A stretch of 39,653 nucleotides of DNA, taken from Methanobacteriota archaeon. Its GTDB lineage: Archaea; Thermoplasmatota; Thermoplasmata; RBG-16-68-12. Position 1 is the first letter of the stretch. Every line of letters begins with the position of its first letter. The notes below the pieces were generated by a model that was not told the origin of the DNA, did no database searches, and was given only the letters and a program-made list of their open reading frames with translations. Shown in pieces: positions 9,044 through 18,319 of the stretch. The position numbers and the translations under genes were made by a program. The stretch is taken from assembly GCA_020029475.1 (NCBI GenBank), contig JAIBJG010000006.1, positions 1 through 39,653 on the forward strand, given 5' to 3'.

Positions 9044-9957
9044 CTCGTCACCTCCACGCACCGGGCCTGGATCTCGCACTCCGCGCACCCGGGATCGCCC
9101 GCCTCGAACGTGCCGAAGCACTCGTACGCGCCCCGGTACAGGTCCACCCGCTTCCGGAGTTCCTTCGCCCTCCGCAATCCCTCGTGGGCCTGCTTCTGCT
9201 TCGGCTCGAGCTCGAGGGCCCGCTCGAAGGACCGCGCGGCGAGGGAGGACTCGAGGAGGGCGAGGTGGCTGAGCCCCTTCAGGGTCCAGAGCCACGGAGG
9301 CTGCCGCAGGGCGAGGGCGCGATCCGCGGCGATCACGGCATGGCCGTGCTTCCCCCGCCGCTGCCACGCGAACACGCGGTTCACGTGCGCGTCGAAGAGG
9401 TCCGGGTCGAGGCGGGTCGCCCGCTCGAACGAGGCGAGGGCGTCCTCGACCTTCCCGCGACGGAGGAGAGCGGCCCCCCGGTTGTTCCACGCGGGCGCGT
9501 ACTCCGGCCGCGCGGCGAGGACGGTGTCGTAGCACCGCTCCGCGTCGTCGTACTTCCGGAGGGCGTGGAGGGCGGCGCCCTTGTTGATCAGCGCCTCCAC
9601 GTTCCTCGAGTTCAATCGGAGGACCTGGTCGTACGCCTCGACCTCCTCCCGGTACCGCTTCATCCGGTGGAGGACGCCGGCGAGGGCGATCCACGCCTCC
9701 TCGTTCTCCGGCTTCAGGACGAGGGCCTCCGCGAAGGAGCCGAGGGCCTCCTTGAACTCCCCCTGGAGCTTGAGGACCTGGCCGCGGGCGATCCACGCGA
9801 CGTCGTACCGCGGCTTCAGCTTCAGGGCCGCGTTGAAGTGGCCGAGGGCCTCCCCGAGGCGCCCGTCCGCGAGGCTCTGCTTCCCCGCCCGCATCGTCGC
9901 CTCCAGGGTGACGACGCTCGGGAGGAACCGGTCCCCCTCCGGGGCGGGGCCGCTCAC
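9040..9957 (-). CDS. TPR repeat protein with C-terminal four-Cys cluster
   Basis: GTG 9957 overlapping the upstream stop; AALKLKPRYDVAWIARGQVLKLQGEFKEALGSFAEALVLKPENEEAW...; C-term CFGTFEAGDPGCAECEIQARC. Confidence 0.8.
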   Translation of the reverse strand: MSGPAPEGDRFLPSVVTLEATMRAGKQSLADGRLGEALGHFNAALKLKPRYDVAWIARGQVLKLQGEFKEALGSFAEALVLKPENEEAWIALAGVLHRMKRYREEVEAYDQVLRLNSRNVEALINKGAALHALRKYDDAERCYDTVLAARPEYAPAWNNRGAALLRRGKVEDALASFERATRLDPDLFDAHVNRVFAWQRRGKHGHAVIAADRALALRQPPWLWTLKGLSHLALLESSLAARSFERALELEPKQKQAHEGLRRAKELRKRVDLYRGAYECFGTFEAGDPGCAECEIQARCVEVTR

Positions 9958-12362
9958 CCGCCCGCCTCCAGCCGCTTCCGGACCGTCTCCCGCCACTTCG
10001 TCGCGAGGTCGTGGCCGGGCCTCAGCGCGAGCGCGGTCTCGTACGCGGCGAGGGCCTCCGGGTACTTCTCCTGGTACTGGAGGGCGACCCCCTTCCCCGC
10101 CCACGCGTCCGCGGACCTCGGGTCCTTCTGCAGGGCCTGGTCGTACCGCACGATCGCCATGTCCGCGTCCCCGCCCTCGAGGGCCATCTCCGCGAGCTGG
10201 AGGAGGGTCTCCGTCTCCTCCTTCTCCGGCTCCACGGCCTCGATGAACGCCTTGAAGTCCGCGGGGAGCTCCTCGGGCTCCGTGCGGACGGCCTCCTCGA
10301 CGCTCTCGAAGAGGTCCGCGATCCCCTTCACCGCGGGGGACTCCGGCGCGAGCTGGAGCGCGCGGTTCAGGCACGCCTGCGCGGTGTCCTTCTCCTCGAG
10401 GGCCCAGTGCGCCTGCGCCTTCCCGAGCCACGCGTCCACGGACTCCGCGTGGAAGGAGAGGGCCTTGTCGAAGCACTCGAGGGCCTCCTTCGGCTTCTCC
10501 TGCTTCAGATGGATCTCCCCCTTCCCGACCCAGGGCTCCGGGTAGTCCCACTTCAGGGCGATCGCGCGGTTGTACAGCTGGAGGGCGGCGCCCCACCGGC
10601 CCTTCCGGTTCAAAAGCGCGCCCTTCCGGAACAGCGCGCCGGGGTTCGCGGGATCCCGACCGAGGGCGCGGGTGACGAGGGCCTCCGCGGCGTCCACGTC
10701 CCCGAGGGCCATCAGGGTGTCCCCGAGGCCGAGGACGGCCCGCTGGTTCTCCGGGTCCCCCTCGAGGACGGTCTGGAACAGGAGGGCCGCGTCGTTCCCC
10801 TTCCCGTCGATCCGGAGCTGCTCCGCCTTCAGGAGGATGTCCGCGGCCTTCGACGGGTCCAGGCGGAGGACCTCCTTCAGGCAGTCGATCGCGTCCGCGA
10901 GCCGGCCCGCCCCGAAGAGGAGGTTCGCCTTCTCGTACCACGCCTGGCGGTTCGACCGGTTCAGGTCCAGGACCCGGTTGTAGCAGTGGAGGGCCTCCGA
11001 GGGCCGCTCCAGCATCACCATCAGCTCCGCCTTGTCGAACCACGCGGTCTCGTCGTCCGGCCGCTCCCGCAGGTGCTGCTCGATCACCCGGAGGGCGCCC
11101 TCGTTGTCCCCCTCCTCGAGGAGGGCCTGCGCCTGCTCCCGCAGGTCCATCGGCGCCTCCAGGGCCTCCGGGGCGGTGAGGGCGCGGATCTCCTTCGCGA
11201 GGGCCTCCGTGACCCCCTCGCACTGGGTCAGCGCGCGGATCTCCGCGGCCCGCACGGACTCCATGTCCGGGAACGCGTTCGTGATCGCCTTCGCGGTCCG
11301 GATCGTCATCCCGGGGACCGTGTCGAGGAACTCCATCACGGCCCGGCGGCGGTCGTCCTTCTCCGCCCACGCGACCCGCTGGCGGACGTCCCGCTCCTTC
11401 GCTTCGAGCTCGGAGACCTTCGCGACCGCCTCCCGCTCCTTCTCGCGGACCTCCGCCTCCTTCTCCTCGATCGTCCTCGCACGCTCCCGGATCTTCGACT
11501 CCTTCTCGAGGATCTCGGACTCCTTCGCCTCCAGGTCCTTGCTCTGCTTCTGGACCCAGGACGTGATCTGCTCCTTCTCCCGCTCGAGTTCGGACCGCGC
11601 GGCCATCAGGCGGGCCGACTCCTCCGCGGTGCGTCGCTCCCCGTCCGTCGGGCCCCTCGCCTCCGGCTCGGGTTCGACCTCGGGTTCCGGTTCGGGCTCC
11701 GGTTCGGGCTCCGGACCCGGCGCGGGCGGCGGGATCTCTGCGGAGGCGGGTGCGGGGGGCTCCTCGACGGTATCGGGCTCCGGGGGCGTCGCTTCCTTCG
11801 GCCCCGCCAGCCAGTCCATCTCCTCCATGAACGTGGACTCGGCCTTCGCGGGGGCCGGCTCCATCGAAATCGGTTCCGCCTCCGGGACGGCGACGGGCTC
11901 CCGCGGCCTCGACAGGACCCTCGCGCGGGTCGCGTACTCGTCCGCGAGGTGCGGGGGCATCGAGGGGATGCTCGCGATGTGGCGGCACAGCGCCGCGAGG
12001 GCCTCCCGCTCCCTCGGGTCCCGCGGGGGGCGGCCCCGCGCGTGGGCCAGGAACGTGTGGAGGACCTCCGCGTCCCCCTCGCTCAGGAGGGCCTGCCCCT
12101 CCCCAAGGCGGAGGCCGTCGACGATCGCGATCGCGGCGGCGGAATGGGTCCTCGCGTCGGGCGGGTGCCACTCGAGGGGGGCCTCGGGGTCCACGGCGAG
12201 CCACGCCTCGTCCCGCGGGTCCAGGACCTCGAGCAGGGAGGGACCGGGGAGGAGGTCCGGGTCGAGCCACAGCGGGTGGTACTGCGTGAGGTATTCCACG
12301 CACTGCGAGCAGAGCGCATCCCGTGTCGGGGCTCCGCACCTCGGGCACTTCGAGGGGAGCAC
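9954..12362 (-). CDS. Zinc-ribbon / Pro-Glu linker / coiled-coil / helix-hairpin-helix / TPR protein
   Basis: GTG 12362; CPRCGAPTRDALCSQC; PEPEPEPEPEPEVEPEPE; long EK-rich coiled coil; FLDTVPGMTIRTAKAITNAFPDMESVRAAEIRALTQCEGVTEALAKEI (HhH); ~10 TPR units. Confidence 0.8.
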   Translation of the reverse strand: MLPSKCPRCGAPTRDALCSQCVEYLTQYHPLWLDPDLLPGPSLLEVLDPRDEAWLAVDPEAPLEWHPPDARTHSAAAIAIVDGLRLGEGQALLSEGDAEVLHTFLAHARGRPPRDPREREALAALCRHIASIPSMPPHLADEYATRARVLSRPREPVAVPEAEPISMEPAPAKAESTFMEEMDWLAGPKEATPPEPDTVEEPPAPASAEIPPPAPGPEPEPEPEPEPEVEPEPEARGPTDGERRTAEESARLMAARSELEREKEQITSWVQKQSKDLEAKESEILEKESKIRERARTIEEKEAEVREKEREAVAKVSELEAKERDVRQRVAWAEKDDRRRAVMEFLDTVPGMTIRTAKAITNAFPDMESVRAAEIRALTQCEGVTEALAKEIRALTAPEALEAPMDLREQAQALLEEGDNEGALRVIEQHLRERPDDETAWFDKAELMVMLERPSEALHCYNRVLDLNRSNRQAWYEKANLLFGAGRLADAIDCLKEVLRLDPSKAADILLKAEQLRIDGKGNDAALLFQTVLEGDPENQRAVLGLGDTLMALGDVDAAEALVTRALGRDPANPGALFRKGALLNRKGRWGAALQLYNRAIALKWDYPEPWVGKGEIHLKQEKPKEALECFDKALSFHAESVDAWLGKAQAHWALEEKDTAQACLNRALQLAPESPAVKGIADLFESVEEAVRTEPEELPADFKAFIEAVEPEKEETETLLQLAEMALEGGDADMAIVRYDQALQKDPRSADAWAGKGVALQYQEKYPEALAAYETALALRPGHDLATKWRETVRKRLEAGG

Positions 12363-12530
12363 GGGCGCACTAATCCCCGCACCCGCGATAAGAGGATTGC
12401 GGCCCGATTTCCCGCACCCCTCCGTGATGGCGGGGACGGAGAAACGGTTAAGCCCTGCCACCCCGATGGCGAAGCGTCGGCCCGAGGAATCGGCGGCGCG
12501 CGCGTGCGGACGCCCGCCACCGCGGTGTCG

Positions 12531-13628
12531 ATGACGGGGGGAACGGAGATGGCGGCGCCGGCGGGGGAAGCTGGGGTGCGGACGGCTGCGTCGGACGACT
12601 GGGAGGTCAGCGACGAGGGCGTCCCGCCGATGCGGCTGAACACGGAGCAGGTCCTCGCGCTGATCGCGCAGGGCCGCCTCGGATTCGACTCCCAGGCCCG
12701 TCGCCCGGGGGATGCGAAATGGACGCGGACCGCGAGCCTCGGGGAGTTCGGGTTCGCATTCCCGCACATGAACTTCCTGAACTGGAAGAACAGCGGGAAG
12801 TACAACGAGGCGGACGGGATCGCGGCGATCAACCCGAGCTTCGATCGCGCGACGGACCTTGCGAGGAAGGTCGCGATGGGCGCGTCCTCCCAGGAATATG
12901 CGTTCTGGTTCTCCGCGCACGTGGACTGGATCCCCGCCCCAATCGTCCGGAAGGCGAAGCTGTTCAAGATGTGGGATGGGTTCTGGGTCTCCCCGCTCGT
13001 GGAGTCGAGCACGGTCCGCCCCGGCACGTGGCTGAACGTCTACCTCGTCGCGTTCAACTTCACGAACAAGACCCAGCAGCGGACGATCCGCGCGACGGAC
13101 GCCCCGGTCCCGGAGGAGACGAAGGGGAACCTCACGTTCACGGTGCCGTCGTGGCGGTGGACCGTCCAGCGGATCTCGGTCCCCGCGACGCAATCGCCCG
13201 GGGAGCACAAGGTCGGGTTCACGACGAGGACGGGGGCGGAGCGTGCGGCGACCGCGCTCGCGGTCGGCGTGCTCACCCTCGGGACGGTGATCGCCTCGCC
13301 CGGCGCGTCCGGCTTCACCCTCACGTACCGGATCCTCCCGCCGGCGGTCGCGAAGACGGTGACGGACTGGGAGGCGTGGGCCCTCCAGGCGGCGGAGAAG
13401 CGGTTCGACGCGGCCCGGGCGGTCGCGATCGCGGACGCGGCGGGGCGGGAGATCCCGAGGGAGACGGTCCTCCAGCGGTTCCGGCCGTACCTCACGCCGT
13501 CCCTCGTCCTCGCGGCCCTCGAGGACAAGGAACGCGGGCCCCAGGTCGCGATCACCTCGTACTTCGACGACTTCATCTTCGACGCGTTCGGCGTGGACGG
13601 CGCGGAGAAGGCGTTCGTCGTGAAGTGA
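12531..13628 (+). CDS. Hypothetical protein with N-terminal GYF_2-like segment
   Basis: DEGVPPMRLNTEQVLALIAQGRLGFDSQARRPGDAKWTRTASLGEF then a novel body. Confidence 0.6.
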   Translation: MTGGTEMAAPAGEAGVRTAASDDWEVSDEGVPPMRLNTEQVLALIAQGRLGFDSQARRPGDAKWTRTASLGEFGFAFPHMNFLNWKNSGKYNEADGIAAINPSFDRATDLARKVAMGASSQEYAFWFSAHVDWIPAPIVRKAKLFKMWDGFWVSPLVESSTVRPGTWLNVYLVAFNFTNKTQQRTIRATDAPVPEETKGNLTFTVPSWRWTVQRISVPATQSPGEHKVGFTTRTGAERAATALAVGVLTLGTVIASPGASGFTLTYRILPPAVAKTVTDWEAWALQAAEKRFDAARAVAIADAAGREIPRETVLQRFRPYLTPSLVLAALEDKERGPQVAITSYFDDFIFDAFGVDGAEKAFVVK

Positions 13629-13653
13629 GTCCGGCGACCCGCCGCGAAGCCTT

Positions 13654-14445
13654 TTGCCGGGGCCCCCGATTCCTCCCGTCACGAAGCCGATCCGCGTGGA
13701 CGACCCCGAGGCCGTGAGGGGATTCCTCGAATCCGATCCGGTGGGGAACGCGTTCGTCGTGAACTGGGCGCTCCACCAGACCGCCCGCGATCTGTACGTG
13801 GACCGCGTCCCGCCGCGCGCGGTGTTCACGTCGAGCCACGGGACCCCGCCGATGACGTTCCGCTTCTGCGGACTGTCTGCGATGGATGCGCAGGCCGCCG
13901 ATGTCGTGCTCGAGAGTGCCGCCCCCGGCGAGGCGTTCCTCTTCCTCCCCGATCTCGGACTGCTCGATGCGGTGCGCCGCCACGCGAACGTCGTCCACGT
14001 CCGGCCCGCCTGGCTGTACCGCCTCGACCCGGAGTCCTTCGTGGACGTCCAAGAGCACGGGGTCCGTCCCGTGCCACCGTCGAATGCGGCGATGATCGCG
14101 AAGCTCTGGGAGCCCGAGTGGGACGCGACGCCGTACATCCGGAGCCGGCTCGAGTCCGGGCCTTCCGTCGGCATCTTCGATGGTGCACGCCTCGTCGCGT
14201 GGTACGGGACCCACATCGTCACGGACCGGGTCGCCGTGATGGGCTTCCTTCATGTCCTCGACGAGTACCGCCACCGCGGGTATGCGAGGTCCCTCTCGTG
14301 CGCACTCTCGGAAGAAATCTTCCGTGGCGGGAGGATCCCCGCGTGCCACGTGTACCAGGACAACGAGCCCTCTCTGCACCTCATGGATTCCCTCGGGCTC
14401 CGACGCGTGAAGCAGCAGGCGTTCGTGGAGGTCGAGTTCCGATGA
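13654..14445 (+). CDS. GNAT family N-acetyltransferase
   Basis: C-terminal GNAT motif: VAVMGFLHVLDEYRHRGYARSLSCALSEEIFRGGRIPACHVYQDNEPSLHLMDSLGLRRV. Confidence 0.75.
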   Translation: MPGPPIPPVTKPIRVDDPEAVRGFLESDPVGNAFVVNWALHQTARDLYVDRVPPRAVFTSSHGTPPMTFRFCGLSAMDAQAADVVLESAAPGEAFLFLPDLGLLDAVRRHANVVHVRPAWLYRLDPESFVDVQEHGVRPVPPSNAAMIAKLWEPEWDATPYIRSRLESGPSVGIFDGARLVAWYGTHIVTDRVAVMGFLHVLDEYRHRGYARSLSCALSEEIFRGGRIPACHVYQDNEPSLHLMDSLGLRRVKQQAFVEVEFR

Positions 14446-14464
14446 GTGGCGGGTCGGCGGGGAA

Positions 14465-14749
14465 TCCTTTCCGGAGACGACGCCGGTAATTCTTGAGTGC
14501 AACCGTCGCCACCTCGAATGCTGACGGGATGTACTGCTTGTACACAATATGCTCAGCGCTCAATCGAGCATACGCTGCACGGGTGAGACCGTAGCGACTT
14601 CGCACGTCCTCTGCAAGAGCAATTCGAATGGACTTGTTCACAATCAGGCGAAACTCCGCCATCAGCCATCGGAGACTTGATGGCAGCTGAACGCCCCGAA
14701 AAACGAGACTACGGATCACCCGCGATGTCACGAGTTCGAGACGTACGTC
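14465..14749 (-). pseudogene. Truncated IS200/IS605-type TnpB (OrfB) N-terminal remnant
   Basis: RVIRSLVFRGVQLPSSLRWLMAEFRLIVNKSIRIALAEDVRSRYGLTRAAYARLSAEHIVYKQYIPSAFEVATVALKNYRRRLRKG resembles the archaeal TnpB N-terminal helical region; then runs into unrelated sequence; locally AT-richer. Confidence 0.55.
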
Positions 14750-14830
14750 GGGACGATGATGATGTTTCAGGGGGGGTCGGTGAAAGTGCAAAAGCGCCTA
14801 AAGCCACTACCCCTTGAGGCCCTCAAAGCC

Positions 14831-15739
14831 ATGAAAATCCTCCCCGTTGCAGCGGACTCGATGGGCGCTCGAAGCATGTGCACGTTTGTTGAGACAAAGG
14901 ACTGCGCAATTCTCATCGACCCGGGGGTTCGGCTGGCACCTTGGAGGTATGATCTTCAGCCCCACCTGGAGGAGGATGAGCGCCGCAGCCGGATGTGGCA
15001 TTCAGTTCGAAACGCAGCGGCGACCGCCGATATCCTCACTGTTTCCCATTACCACTTCGATCATCATGAGCCAGACGCCCCATCGATCTACAAGGGGAAG
15101 CAGGCGTTCCTGAAAGACGGGAAGTTCCACATCAACCGCAGCCAGCGGGAGCGCGCGACCGCGTTCGTGAAGGCCCTGAAGAAGTACCCGAAGGAAATCC
15201 AGGTCTCGGACGGGAACGCGCTCGATGTCGGCGGCACGGAGATCGTGTTCAGCCCCGCGGTCCCTCACGGGTACAGCGACGAGCTCGGGTACGTCGTGAT
15301 GGTCCGGGTCGCGCAGGGTGGGGAGACGTTCGTCCACACCTCGGACGTCCAGGGGCCGCCCCTGAAGGAGCAGCTCTCGTTCATCCTCGATTCCGACCCG
15401 ACGGTCCTGTACGTGGACGGCCCGATGACCCACATGCCGGACCACTATCCGGAGGAGATGACGAATCGGTCGATCGCGAACCTCACGCGGATCCTGCGGA
15501 CCACGAGCGTCCGCACGCTGATCCTGGACCACCACCCGCTCCGGGACCGCGAGTGGCGGGCGCGGATGGCCCTCGTCCTCGCGGCGGGGGAGGACCACGA
15601 CGTGCGGGTCGTCACCGCCGCGGAGTTCCTGGGGAAGGCGGTGGACCAGCTCGAGGCGAACCGGGACCGGCTCTACGGGTTCGAGCCGAAGAAGGAGGAG
15701 CGCGACGCGTCGGAGAGGGTCCGGAGCCCGTTCCCTTGA
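14831..15739 (+). CDS. UPF0282 family metallo-beta-lactamase-fold hydrolase
   Basis: MKILPVAADSMGARSMCTFVETKDCAILIDPGVRLAP...ADILTVSHYHFDHHEP...FSPAVPHGYSDELGYVVMVRV...LYVDGPMTHMP...TLILDHHPLRD. Confidence 0.85.
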   Translation: MKILPVAADSMGARSMCTFVETKDCAILIDPGVRLAPWRYDLQPHLEEDERRSRMWHSVRNAAATADILTVSHYHFDHHEPDAPSIYKGKQAFLKDGKFHINRSQRERATAFVKALKKYPKEIQVSDGNALDVGGTEIVFSPAVPHGYSDELGYVVMVRVAQGGETFVHTSDVQGPPLKEQLSFILDSDPTVLYVDGPMTHMPDHYPEEMTNRSIANLTRILRTTSVRTLILDHHPLRDREWRARMALVLAAGEDHDVRVVTAAEFLGKAVDQLEANRDRLYGFEPKKEERDASERVRSPFP

Positions 15740-15785
15740 TCGGTGGGGTCGAAAACGTCTTTGAGCGCGGCCCGCTTCGCCCGCC

Positions 15786-16313
15786 GTGGACGCAGGGTCG
15801 AAGCATCTCGTCGAGCTGAAGGCCCGCTACGAGGACCTCGGGAAGGCGCGCGCCCTCTTGGCGGGGTCCGAGACCGTCGGCACGTTCCGCCAGGTGGACA
15901 CGTACTTCTCCCTCGGGGAGCGGCGGCTCAAGGTCCGGTCCGTGGAAGGGCAGCGGGAAGGGCAGCTCGTGTACTACGAGCGCCCGGACGACGGCGGGGT
16001 GAAGGAGAGCCACGTGCTCCTCGCGCCGCTCCCGGAGGTCGCGACCGTGTTGGAGATCCTGCGGCGGGTCTTCCCCGTCCAGGCGGAGGTCCGGAAGACC
16101 CGCGAGGTCCACCGGTATCGCGGCGTCCAGGTCCACCTCGACACCGTGAAGGGGCTGGGGAAGTTCATCGAGTTCGAGAAGGTCCTCCGGGATGAATCGG
16201 AACGGGAGGCGGGGCGGCGGGAGCTCGAGACCCTCCGGCGGTACTTCCAGATCCCGGACGAGGACGTGATGGCGTCCTCATACTCCGATCTCGTGGAGCC
16301 GGGCGGGACCTGA
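15786..16313 (+). CDS. CYTH domain protein (class IV adenylate cyclase / ThTPase-like)
   Basis: HLVELKARYEDLGKARALL...RQVDTYFSLGERRLKVRSVEGQREGQLVYYERPD...VRKTREVHRYRGVQVHLDTVKGLGKFIEFEKVL. Confidence 0.88.
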   Translation: MDAGSKHLVELKARYEDLGKARALLAGSETVGTFRQVDTYFSLGERRLKVRSVEGQREGQLVYYERPDDGGVKESHVLLAPLPEVATVLEILRRVFPVQAEVRKTREVHRYRGVQVHLDTVKGLGKFIEFEKVLRDESEREAGRRELETLRRYFQIPDEDVMASSYSDLVEPGGT

Positions 16314-16457
16314 TTCACCGACGCCATGGCGGGTCGGAAGCCCTCGGTCCGCAGTTGGCCTTACTTAAGGGTAACTCGCCGACGGGCCGCCGCGTGCGCC
16401 GCATGGGGAAGGCTAAAGGCCCCCGTCGCGTTCCCGTGCCGCTCCCGAGGGTCCACG

Positions 16458-17123
16458 ATGGGCGACGAAGACGACATCATCGACGCGGTCAGACGCAACG
16501 ACGTGGTGAAGGTGAAAGAGCTCCTCGCGGCGACCCCGAACCTGATCCTCACGAAGACCCCCGACGGCTCCTTGCTCCTCACCGCCGTGTTCCACGGCGC
16601 CCGGGACGTGATGCGGGCCATCCTCCCGCGATTCCCGCAGCTGAACATCCACGAGGCGTCCTCCGTCGGGGACGCGCAGCGGCTCCAGCGGATCCTCGAG
16701 GAGGATCCCGCGGCCGTGAACGCCCTGCACGTACAGGGCTTCTCCCCCCTCGGCCTCGCCGCGTTCTTCGGCCACAAGGCCGCGGTCCAGGTCCTCCTCG
16801 CGCGGGGCGCTGAGGTGGACGCGGTGGACAAGAGCCAGTTCGCGAACACCCCCCTCGACGCCGCGGTCGCGGCGAACCACCTCGAGGTCGTGAAGGTCCT
16901 CCTCCAGAACCATGCGTCCGTGAACGTGCGGGCCGCCGCTGGGCACTCGCCCCTCCACAAGGCCGCGATGAACGGGAACGTGGAGATCGTGAAGCTCCTG
17001 ATCGAAGCGAAGGCGGACGTGAACGCGACGGACGACGCGGGGAAGACCCCTCTCGTGTGGGCGGAGGAGAAGGGGCATGCCGAGGTCGCGACCCTCCTAC
17101 GCGAGAAGGGCGCGACCGGCTAG
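16458..17123 (+). CDS. Ankyrin repeat protein
   Basis: GFSPLGLAAFFGHKAAVQVLLARGAEVDAVDK...TPLDAAVAANHLEVVKVLLQNHASVNVRAAAGHSPLHKAAMNGNVEIVKLLIEAKADVNATDD. Confidence 0.9.
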   Translation: MGDEDDIIDAVRRNDVVKVKELLAATPNLILTKTPDGSLLLTAVFHGARDVMRAILPRFPQLNIHEASSVGDAQRLQRILEEDPAAVNALHVQGFSPLGLAAFFGHKAAVQVLLARGAEVDAVDKSQFANTPLDAAVAANHLEVVKVLLQNHASVNVRAAAGHSPLHKAAMNGNVEIVKLLIEAKADVNATDDAGKTPLVWAEEKGHAEVATLLREKGATG

Positions 17124-17195
17124 CGCGGGGCCGACCCCGCGAGCCGTGTGCCAGCTTAGCAAGGATAATGCCCCGCGAACGCCATGGGGGAACGT

Positions 17196-18299
17196 ATGGG
17201 GGAGAACCGGATCGAGTCGCCCCCCGAGTTCATCGAGGCGGTGAAGCGCGGGGACGTGTCGAAGGTGCGGGACCTCGTGAGGGCGAACCCCGCCCTCCTG
17301 AGCTCGCGGACGAAGCGCGGGCTCTCCCCGGTCCTCGTCGCCCTGTACTCCGGCCAGAAGGTCGCCGCCGCGAACCTGATCGCCCTCGGCGCGGACCTCG
17401 ACGTCCACGACGCCGCCGCCTCCGGTCGCATCGAGCGCGTCCGGGAGCTCGTGGAGCGGGACCCCGCCCTCGTGAACGCGGTCTCCGCGGAGGGGTTCCC
17501 TCCGCTCGGGCTCGCCGCGTACCTCGGGCAGGAGGAGGTCGTCGAATACCTGATCGCGAAGGGTGCGGACGTGAACTTCGCAGCCCCTTCGACGGGGTTC
17601 ACCGCCCTCACGGGCGCCGTGTCCCAGCGCCACGGGCGGGTCGTGGACTTCCTCCTCCGCCACGGCGCGGACGTGAACCACGTGTACGAGAGCACCCTGA
17701 CCCCGCTCCTCGTCGCGACCGCGCAGGGGGACCTGAACCTCGTGCGCCTCCTCCTCGACCGCGGCGCGGACCCGAACCTCGGCGGGATGGACGGGAAGAG
17801 CGCCCTCGACCTGTCGAAGGAGAAGGGGAGCCGGGAGATCGCGGAGGTCCTGCGCCACCATGGCGCGACCCGGTGGGCCCCCGACGTCCCGAAGGAGACC
17901 GCCGCGGCGGACCCGAAGACCGTCGTCGAGAAGGTGCGGCGGGCGATGAACGCGCACGACCTCGAGGGGCTCCTCGCGCTGATCGACCCGGAGTACGAGA
18001 GCGAGCAGCCCGCCCACCCGGACCGTGTGTTCTCGGGGCGGGAGCAGGTCCGGAAGAACTGGGGCGCGATCTTCACCCGCGTCCCGGACCTGCGGGCGGA
18101 TGTCCTGCGGACCATCGTGGACGGGGACACCGTGTGGACGGAGTGGCACTGGCATGGAGTGCGGGCGGACGGCACGAAGTTCGACTACCGGGGCGTCACC
18201 CTGTTCCGGATCTGGAACGGGAAGCTGATGGCGGGCCGCCTGTTCATGGAGCCCGTCCAGGAGCGGAAGAAGGAAGGCCCATACGGCGGGTCGCCATAG
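17196..18299 (+). CDS. Ankyrin repeat protein with C-terminal SnoaL-like (NTF2-fold) domain
   Basis: Ankyrin units (GFPPLGLAAYLGQEEVVEYLIAKGADVNFAAP...) then VEKVRRAMNAHDLEGLLALIDPEYESEQPAHPDRVFSGREQVRKNWGAIFTRVPDLRADVLRTIVDGDTVWTEWHWHGVRADGTKFDYRGVTLFRIWNGKL. Confidence 0.85.
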   Translation: MGENRIESPPEFIEAVKRGDVSKVRDLVRANPALLSSRTKRGLSPVLVALYSGQKVAAANLIALGADLDVHDAAASGRIERVRELVERDPALVNAVSAEGFPPLGLAAYLGQEEVVEYLIAKGADVNFAAPSTGFTALTGAVSQRHGRVVDFLLRHGADVNHVYESTLTPLLVATAQGDLNLVRLLLDRGADPNLGGMDGKSALDLSKEKGSREIAEVLRHHGATRWAPDVPKETAAADPKTVVEKVRRAMNAHDLEGLLALIDPEYESEQPAHPDRVFSGREQVRKNWGAIFTRVPDLRADVLRTIVDGDTVWTEWHWHGVRADGTKFDYRGVTLFRIWNGKLMAGRLFMEPVQERKKEGPYGGSP

Positions 18300-18319
18300 C
18301 CCGCACCGGGGATCCCGCG

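Noticed and set aside
11650-11760. GGTTCCGGTTCGGGCTCC repeat as a mobile or regulatory repeat
   Set aside because: It encodes the PEPEPEPE linker of the coiled-coil/TPR protein; simple coding repeat.
9954-14222. Very long ORFs such as 9954..14222 (-), 10011..13628 (+), 27323..30862 (+), 24418..27366 (-)
   Set aside because: Mostly antisense or frame-shadow translation of recognised genes in GC3-rich DNA; low-complexity R/G/P-rich or L/E/R/V-rich products without domain signal. Only the portion of 9954..12362 was kept.
14765-14780. GGGGGGG run near the TnpB remnant as a possible transposon end
   Set aside because: No matching partner end or target duplication could be identified by eye.
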